64,000 nt of DNA from Anaerolineae bacterium (GTDB lineage: Bacteria > Chloroflexota > Anaerolineae > UBA4142 > SHND01). Below, one piece after another: positions 58,863 through 64,000 of this stretch (position 1 is the stretch's first letter; each line of letters starts with the position of its first letter). The notes beneath the pieces are model-generated. The model did not search any database. It saw only the letters and a list, made by a program, of their open reading frames with translations, and was not told the origin of the DNA. The stretch lies in NCBI GenBank assembly GCA_020851635.1, contig JADZCJ010000119.1:1-64000 (forward strand). The letters are read 5' to 3'. The position numbers and the translations under genes were made by a program.

Positions 58863-61289
58863 ATGCCCGTCATCGGCGCTCCTCTCGCAAAGATTGACAG
58901 TTGGGACAAGGTCATCGGCGCGGCGAAATACGCGGATGACATGAGTTTGCCGCGCATGTTGCACGCGCGCATTTTACGCAGCACAATGCCGCACGCGCGC
59001 ATCGTGAGCATTGACACGCGCGGCGCGGAGGAATTGCCCGGCGTCGTCGCAGTGATTACCGGACGCGATGTGCCAATCGAGTATGGCATTTTGCCGAGCA
59101 GTCAGGACGAACAAGCATTGTGCGTGGACAAGGTGCGCTTTGTGGGCGACGCGGTGGCGGCGGTGGCTGCGCTGGATGCCGAGACCGCCGAACGCGCGTT
59201 GCAGCTGATTCATGTCGAGTATGAACCGTTGACGCCGATTGTGACGATGAACGAAGCGCTCGATGAAACGCGCGACGCAATTCACACCGGCGCGCACGCC
59301 GACCATCACAACATTCACAAAATGGTGGCGTTGGAATTTGGCGATTTGGACGCGGGCTTTGCGGAAGCGGATTATATTCTAGAGGACACTTATTTTTATC
59401 AAGGCAACACACACCTCGCGCTCGAAAACCATGCGGCGCTTGCGTCGTTTTCACCCGACGGGCATTTGACGCTGTGGAGTTCGACGCAAACGCCGCATTA
59501 CGTTCATCGCGCGCTGGCGAAAACGTTGGAATTGCCCGCGAGCCGCATCCGCGTCGTCGCGGCGGCGATTGGCGGCGGCTTTGGCGGCAAGACCGACCCT
59601 TTTTCGCACGAAATCGTCGCGTGCAAATTGGCGATGCTCACCGGTCGCCCGGTAAAAATTACGCTCACGCGCCAAGAAGTGTTTTATTGTCATCGCGGAC
59701 GCCACCCCGTTTTGATGTGGGTGAAAATGGGCGTGCGCCAAGATGGTGAGCCAACCGCGCTGCATTTTCGCACCCTGCTCGACGGCGGCGCATACGGTTC
59801 ATACGGCGTCGCCTCGACGTATTACACGGGCGCGCTACAAACGGTGACATACAAAATTCCCGCGTATAAATTTGAAGGGATGCGCGTGTTCACCAACAAA
59901 CCGCCGTGCGGACCAAAACGCGGACACGGCACGCCACAGCCGCGCTTTGCGCTCGAAATTCATCTCGACAAGATCGCGCGTCATCTCGGTCTCGACCCCG
60001 CCGCATATCGCAAACAATTTATCGTTGAAGATAAAACTAAAACCGTAAACCATCTCACCATCACAACCTGCGGCTTGAGCGAGTGCATTGACCGCGTTGT
60101 TGAAGCGTCAGGATTTGGAGGCGAGAAGCGAGAAGCGAGAAGCGAGATACATGAATCAAAAATCGAAAATCAAAAATCAAAAATCAAAAATGGACTCGGT
60201 CTCGCCTGCGGTTCCTACCTCTCCGGCGCGGGGCTGCCAATTTATTGGAACCAGATGCCGCATTCGGGCGTGATTGTCAAAGTGGATCGCGGCGGCGGCG
60301 TCGCGGTGTTTTGCGGTTCCACCGATATCGGACAAGGTTCCACTTCGCTGCTCGCGTATATCGCGGCGGAAGAATTTGGAATTGATGTGCGCGATGTGCG
60401 CGTGATTACGGCGGACACCGATTTGACGCCGGTGGATTTGGGCAGCTATTCGAGCCGCGTCACGGTGATGACGGGCAACGCGTGCATCAGCGCGATTCGC
60501 CCGCTCAAACAAAAAATTTTGGACGCGGCGGCGGAAAAATTGCTCGTGCCTGCCGAAAGTTTGAGTTTCCGCGACGGCGAAATTATTTGCGAGGACGACG
60601 ACGCGCGGCGTTTGAAATGGACAGAGGCGATTGCGCTTGCCGAAGCGAAACATGGCACGTTGAGCGGCACGGGCAGTTACAAACCGCCGAAACGCGCGGG
60701 TCCCTACAAAGGTTCGGGCGTCGGCATCTCACCGAGTTACAGCTATGCCGCGTGTGTGGCGCAAGTGAGCGTGGACATCGAAACGGGCCAAGTGCGCGTG
60801 GAAAAAATTTGGCTCGCGCATGATGGCGGGCGCGCGCTGAATCCAATTCTCGTCGAGGGCCAAGTCGAAGGCAGCGTCTATATGGGCGTCGGCGAAGCGT
60901 TGATGGAAGAGATGACGTATCGCGGCGGTTTGCACAAAGCGCCGTCATTGCTCGATTATAAATCGTTGACGATGCGCGACATGCCGCCCGTTGAAACATT
61001 CCTCGTCGAAACAAATGACCCCGAAGGTCCGTTCGGCGCCAAAGAAGCGGGCCAAGGTCCGCTGCTCCCCGTTCCGCCCGCGATTGCGAACGCGATCTAC
61101 GATGCGATTGGCGTCCGCATTGACGAGACGCCGATAACGCCCGACAAAATTTTGAAAGCGTTAGAAGAACAAGAAAAGGGACGCGCCGCGCGTTTCGGTC
61201 CGAAAAATTTCCCTGCTGTGAAATATCCCGAACCCATCCGCGTCGAGCCACCGGAGGACGCGCCGCGTTTGGAACGAAAAAAGGGGTGA
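58863..61289 (+). CDS. hcrA: 4-Hydroxybenzoyl-CoA reductase, molybdenum subunit
   Basis: An 808-residue molybdenum-cofactor subunit of the xanthine oxidase family. It has the conserved GGGFGGKTDPFSHEIVA segment and the catalytic glutamate in FGAKEAGQG. With hcrB and hcrC it would reductively remove the para-hydroxyl of 4-hydroxybenzoyl-CoA to give benzoyl-CoA. About 23 residues around positions 420-442 (EKREARSEIHESKIENQKSK) are low-complexity and encoded by simple tandem DNA repeats, an apparent in-frame insertion at a surface loop. The ATG lacks a ribosome site and follows a CTCTCGACT-type repeat. Confidence 0.92.
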   Translation: MPVIGAPLAKIDSWDKVIGAAKYADDMSLPRMLHARILRSTMPHARIVSIDTRGAEELPGVVAVITGRDVPIEYGILPSSQDEQALCVDKVRFVGDAVAAVAALDAETAERALQLIHVEYEPLTPIVTMNEALDETRDAIHTGAHADHHNIHKMVALEFGDLDAGFAEADYILEDTYFYQGNTHLALENHAALASFSPDGHLTLWSSTQTPHYVHRALAKTLELPASRIRVVAAAIGGGFGGKTDPFSHEIVACKLAMLTGRPVKITLTRQEVFYCHRGRHPVLMWVKMGVRQDGEPTALHFRTLLDGGAYGSYGVASTYYTGALQTVTYKIPAYKFEGMRVFTNKPPCGPKRGHGTPQPRFALEIHLDKIARHLGLDPAAYRKQFIVEDKTKTVNHLTITTCGLSECIDRVVEASGFGGEKREARSEIHESKIENQKSKIKNGLGLACGSYLSGAGLPIYWNQMPHSGVIVKVDRGGGVAVFCGSTDIGQGSTSLLAYIAAEEFGIDVRDVRVITADTDLTPVDLGSYSSRVTVMTGNACISAIRPLKQKILDAAAEKLLVPAESLSFRDGEIICEDDDARRLKWTEAIALAEAKHGTLSGTGSYKPPKRAGPYKGSGVGISPSYSYAACVAQVSVDIETGQVRVEKIWLAHDGGRALNPILVEGQVEGSVYMGVGEALMEEMTYRGGLHKAPSLLDYKSLTMRDMPPVETFLVETNDPEGPFGAKEAGQGPLLPVPPAIANAIYDAIGVRIDETPITPDKILKALEEQEKGRAARFGPKNFPAVKYPEPIRVEPPEDAPRLERKKG

Positions 61290-61467
61290 GGAAGAAACTT
61301 TCGACGCAACGACATTCTGCCGGGCGCCGGGCCGTCTTTTCTTTGTGGATTAGGCAGCGATTGGGCAGATTGTTGCGGTATAAATTGCAAGTTGAGGCAG
61401 GATAGACCGCAGAATTGCGGTCTTTGCTGTTGGCGATTATGCGGCAGAATTGCGGCATAATCTCTAG

Positions 61468-62324
61468 TTGGGTGCTCCCTTTTGAACAAACGATAAAAAC
61501 CAAAGGTAATCATTATGACCAATGTGTATACCAATCCAGATATTGCAGAAAGGTTTGAAGAATTAATACTTGAAGGTGAACGCCAGCGAAGCGAACAAGA
61601 AGCGCATAATTGGGAAGTTAGGAATCCTGTAGAATTGACGCGGTGGACTACAAGTTGCCTAAATTTGCTCGATAAATTATCTATTTCAACTAATCGTTTT
61701 GTAACTGAATTTGAACTCTATGGCAGAGTGAAAAATAATAATTTCAATATGGGATTAGCACTTGGCGTACTCAAATCGGCAAAAGAAGAATATTTATTAG
61801 GGTTGGCGGTTGATTATCAACTTTCAGTATCTGCATCTGTTTTTAGCAGCATCCTTGATGAAGCACAATATCTTCTATCAAAAGGTTATTTAAGAGCGTC
61901 TGCTGTGCTTGCAGGTGCGGCTCTTGAAGAAGGCTTGAAATCTCGTGCTCGTGTTGTAGGGCTAGAAATTACTAAACGAGATACGCTTGACCCAGTTATT
62001 GACAAACTAAAACAAAATGATGTTGGCATATTATCTGAATTTGACGCGAAACGTTTGAAGTCAATAACAACAATACGCAATGACGCGGCTCATGGGGGTG
62101 AATTCCCCTACCAAAAATCTCAAGTTCAAGAAATGATAACTGACGTTGAGAAAACAATAAACCGTTTGCTCGGATATAGGTAATTCTAAAAAAGCAACGC
62201 ACCCAACAAAGCGTGCACTTGACGGGTGGGACTCTGCGCCATTTTCGGGCTTTTTCCACGCCCGAACAGAATCCTGCTCTCGGAGTTTTGTCTCGTCCCG
62301 CCCACCCGCAGGTAACGCAAACCG
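61468..62324 (+). mobile_element. Integron-type gene cassette 1 (HEPN-like protein)
   Basis: The cassette starts after the G of GTTGGGT (61467-61473), contains one gene in the same direction and ends inside an attC site whose first core is ACCCAAC (62201), the exact complement of its own starting core. That match is expected only if the DNA once existed as a circle closed by attC. It is clearly AT-richer than the chromosome around it. No integrase gene is in the window. Upstream (61393-61460) the motif GCAGAATTGCGG occurs twice in direct orientation. Confidence 0.75.
61515..62183 (+). CDS. HEPN-like (DUF4145-like) cassette protein
   Basis: A 222-residue soluble helical protein. The C-terminal half contains AGAALEEGLKSRARVVGLEI and IRNDAAHGGEF; the latter gives Arg-x4-His (RNDAAH), the motif of HEPN ribonuclease-type domains found in defence and toxin systems. 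Base composition differs sharply from neighbouring genes. It is the only gene of cassette 1, about 40 bases after its left boundary. The identification as HEPN is from motif and length, not from alignment. Confidence 0.65.
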   Translation: MTNVYTNPDIAERFEELILEGERQRSEQEAHNWEVRNPVELTRWTTSCLNLLDKLSISTNRFVTEFELYGRVKNNNFNMGLALGVLKSAKEEYLLGLAVDYQLSVSASVFSSILDEAQYLLSKGYLRASAVLAGAALEEGLKSRARVVGLEITKRDTLDPVIDKLKQNDVGILSEFDAKRLKSITTIRNDAAHGGEFPYQKSQVQEMITDVEKTINRLLGYR

Positions 62325-62330
62325 TTGGGC
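62201..62330 (+). repeat. attC-like recombination site 1
   Basis: A 130-base imperfect palindrome bounded by ACCCAAC and GTTGGGC, matching the integron core rule RYYYAAC...GTTRRRY. Inside, CTTGACGGGTGGG and the complement of CCCACCCGCAGG pair imperfectly, and TTCGGGC/GCCCGAA forms an inner hairpin. The sequence is about 90 percent identical to 62896-63025. Confidence 0.75.
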
Positions 62331-63019
62331 AGTTTCTTGCAAAACGAAGGTAAGGAAAATGAAAACCAAGATACTTGGCGTTATTCTTGTAATTGCTTTG
62401 GTTTCTTGCGCTCCAGTACCAGCCACCAAAGTAACAGATATTCTGCAATCACCAGCAACTTTACAAGATGTTGTAATCACTTTAGAAAGAACAATGTGTT
62501 TTGGCTCTTGTCCTGTCTATCTTTTAACAATAAAAGGAGATGGAACTGTAATTTTTGATGGGCGTAAATATGTCAAAGATGAAGGGCAACACATAACAAC
62601 AATCAGCCAAGAGGATGTAAAAGCATTAGTTCTAGAATTTGAACGAATCAACTACTTTTCGTTTTCAAATTTTACTGATTACGATATGACAGACATGCCG
62701 TATGCAATAACATCAATTACAATTAATGGAACTACTACAACAGTGGAACATTATCATGGTGATGGCGACGCTCCAAAAGAATTGTTCGAGTTAGAAAGAA
62801 AAATTGACAAAGTTTCAAATTCGACTCAATGGATTGGAGAGTAGCGCAAGTTCGTTGAATCTTGGCAAATCAATAGTTCTATCATTTCAAAAACTGCCCA
62901 ACAAAGCGTGCACTTGACGGGTGGGATTCTGCGGCATTTTCGGGCTTTTTCCACGCCCGAACAGAATCCTGCTCTCGGAGTTTTATCTACGCCCGCCCAC
63001 ACGCGGGTAACGCCAACCG
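62325..63019 (+). mobile_element. Integron-type gene cassette 2 (DUF6438-like lipoprotein)
   Basis: This cassette starts at TTGGGC (from the GTTGGGC core at 62324) and its own attC opens with GCCCAAC (62896), the exact complement, again showing that start and end once closed a circle. It holds one AT-rich gene in the same direction. Its right junction is GTTACGT, after which chromosomal-type GC-rich sequence resumes. Confidence 0.75.
62359..62844 (+). CDS. DUF6438-like lipoprotein, cassette-borne
   Basis: A 161-residue lipoprotein (signal ending ALVSC). The mature part begins with a motif of the form TLERTMCFGSCPVYLLTI, in which CFGSCPVY is typical of DUF6438 proteins, and is otherwise beta-rich with an HYHGDGDAP loop. 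Its base composition is far more AT-rich than the surrounding chromosome. AAGGAAA lies just before the ATG. No function is known for the family. Confidence 0.72.
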   Translation: MKTKILGVILVIALVSCAPVPATKVTDILQSPATLQDVVITLERTMCFGSCPVYLLTIKGDGTVIFDGRKYVKDEGQHITTISQEDVKALVLEFERINYFSFSNFTDYDMTDMPYAITSITINGTTTTVEHYHGDGDAPKELFELERKIDKVSNSTQWIGE

Positions 63020-63025
63020 TTACGT
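62896..63025 (+). repeat. attC-like recombination site 2
   Basis: A second 130-base site, GCCCAAC...GTTACGT, about 90 percent identical to the first. The left core fits the consensus; the right core (GTTACGT) departs from GTTRRRY at one base, as is expected where the last cassette meets chromosomal DNA. The inner GCCCGAA hairpin is kept. Confidence 0.72.
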
Positions 63026-63062
63026 TTGAAAAATCCGCGTTCTATATGAGATGTAAGACACA

Positions 63063-63938
63063 GTGACAGCCAAGATTACCGGACGCGTTGTTACAGGTTT
63101 GGGACAGGGCGCGCAACTTACGCAGCTCGAATGGGCGCGCGCGCAATTTGTTGACAAGCTCGGCATTGACCCCTTTCCCGGCACGCTCAATGTGATGGTT
63201 GACGCGTCCGACACAAGCGCATGGGAACAGTGGAAAACCGCGCCGGGCGTCGAGATCGTTCCACCGAACGCGGATTGGTGCAATGCGCGCGCGTATCCGA
63301 TTCGCGTCGCGGGGCGCGTGAACGGCGCGATTATTTTGCCTGAAGTGGCAGGATATTCGCCAACCCAAATCGAAATCATCGCGAAGGTCTCACTGCGCGA
63401 AACATTGCAACTGAACGACGGCGATGCGCTCGCGCTTGAATTGACGACGCGCGAAAACGCAACTGCGCGCATCAACGCGAACGCGCGCATTAACGCGCAC
63501 GCATATTTACGCGCGCACAATGTGATGACGCTTGCGACGCATGGTCCCGAAGGATTGTGGGCGGCGGCGGTTTTTTACGTCAGCGAAAATTTTGATTTGT
63601 ATTTTCTCTCGTCACCCTCCACGCGTCATGCTTTGAATCTCGCGGCGAACCCGCGCGTGGCGGTGACGATTCAAGAAGATTACAGCGATTGGCGCGCCAT
63701 TCAAGGGATTCAGATGGAAGGCGACGTGACGCGCTTGGAAGGTTTGGAGCAGACGCGCGCGATATTGTCGTATGGCAAAAAATTTTCCATCGTGGAAAAT
63801 ATCGCACGCGCGCCCGCCGAAATTGCGCGCGCGTTCAGCCGCGTCGCGTGGTATCGCGTCACGCCAACGCGCGTTTTTTTTGTTGACAACGCGCAAGGGT
63901 TCGGACATCGCGACGAGATTGCGCTCGACCTATTATGA
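63063..63938 (+). CDS. Archaeal-type riboflavin kinase domain fused to a flavin split-barrel domain
   Basis: A 291-residue protein. Residues about 1-135 match the archaeal CTP-dependent riboflavin kinase fold (DUF120/RibK): GRVVTGLGQGAQL, LGIDPFPGTLNVMVD, ARAYPIRVAG, IEIIAKVSLRETLQLNDGD. Residues about 150-291 are a pyridoxamine-phosphate-oxidase-like flavin barrel (NVMTLATHGPEGLW, YFLSSPSTRHALNLAANPRV). It may make FMN and hold or use it. Lying beside UbiX and UbiD genes, which need FMN, it suggests flavin supply, though cassette DNA separates it from that operon. The start is GTG at 63063. Whether it uses CTP or ATP is not visible. Confidence 0.85.
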   Translation: MTAKITGRVVTGLGQGAQLTQLEWARAQFVDKLGIDPFPGTLNVMVDASDTSAWEQWKTAPGVEIVPPNADWCNARAYPIRVAGRVNGAIILPEVAGYSPTQIEIIAKVSLRETLQLNDGDALALELTTRENATARINANARINAHAYLRAHNVMTLATHGPEGLWAAAVFYVSENFDLYFLSSPSTRHALNLAANPRVAVTIQEDYSDWRAIQGIQMEGDVTRLEGLEQTRAILSYGKKFSIVENIARAPAEIARAFSRVAWYRVTPTRVFFVDNAQGFGHRDEIALDLL

Positions 63939-63939
63939 A

Positions 63940-64000
63940 ATGATGGAACACGGCGCGTCGGAACAATTACAGCGGGCGCGTTTGCACGAAACGATTCAAC
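63940..64000 (+). CDS. Start of a gene cut by the window end, possibly a CoA ligase
   Basis: An ATG one base after the previous stop codon opens a frame that is still open at 64000 and reads MMEHGASEQLQRARLHETIQ. Its EQLQRARLHETIQ stretch resembles the first helix of phenylacetate-CoA-ligase-type enzymes (LEALQ..RLRETL), which suits the aromatic setting, but twenty residues cannot prove it. Confidence 0.35.
   Translation, partial: MMEHGASEQLQRARLHETIQ

Noticed and set aside
61290-61466. A possible attI site with two GCAGAATTGCGG repeats before cassette 1
   Set aside because: Direct repeats and a core are present, but no integrase gene adjoins and attI sites have no reliable consensus, so it is only noted, not called.

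Overview
The window looks like a chromosomal segment of a GC-rich bacterium, most likely a member of the Chloroflexota (Anaerolineae-like), possibly from a metagenome assembly. This is an inference from the gene families present (MalT-like LuxR regulators, CopC/CopD/cytochrome fusions, lipoproteins, leaderless-looking promoters, many dispersed inverted repeats). No rRNA, tRNA or CRISPR array was recognised.

Layout. 0.4-6.8 kb: one-carbon metabolism (formate-THF ligase, FolD) around a carboxylesterase lipoprotein, a VapBC toxin-antitoxin pair and an aldo/keto reductase. 6.8-12.4 kb: a two-component system, a cupredoxin lipoprotein, an ECF sigma/anti-sigma pair with a third exported protein, and a low-complexity secreted protein. 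12.4-22.2 kb: a beta-helix surface protein, a decayed gene, a MalT-like regulator with a small oxidoreductase operon, and a B12-binding radical SAM protein behind a structured leader; a decayed copy of that leader lies in front of the MalT-like gene. 22.2-35 kb: a copper/transition-metal island (CsoR, CopA, YHS protein, P1B-4 ATPase, three CopC-type proteins, one fused to CopD and cytochrome c). 35-41.9 kb: 2-aminoethylphosphonate catabolism (PhnW, PhnX) coupled to a flavoprotein of the dimethylglycine dehydrogenase type and an EamA transporter. 41.9-47.2 kb: a holin-like/phosphatase fusion and a NarL-type two-component system.

47.9-61.3 kb is the most striking part. A GntR-regulated block encodes UbiD decarboxylase, a HAD protein, both catalytic subunits of a phenylphosphate synthase, UbiX, a flavin-barrel/histidine-phosphatase fusion, a CoA ligase and all three subunits of 4-hydroxybenzoyl-CoA reductase, including the subunit with the diagnostic four-cysteine insertion. 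Read together this is an anaerobic phenol (or related arene) route: phosphorylate, carboxylate, activate with CoA, reductively remove the ring hydroxyl to give benzoyl-CoA. Just downstream lie two AT-rich gene cassettes with well-formed integron attC sites and no integrase in view, and then a fusion of an archaeal-type (CTP-dependent-like) riboflavin kinase with a flavin-binding split barrel, which could supply FMN to UbiX/UbiD. A second coding region begins at the right edge.
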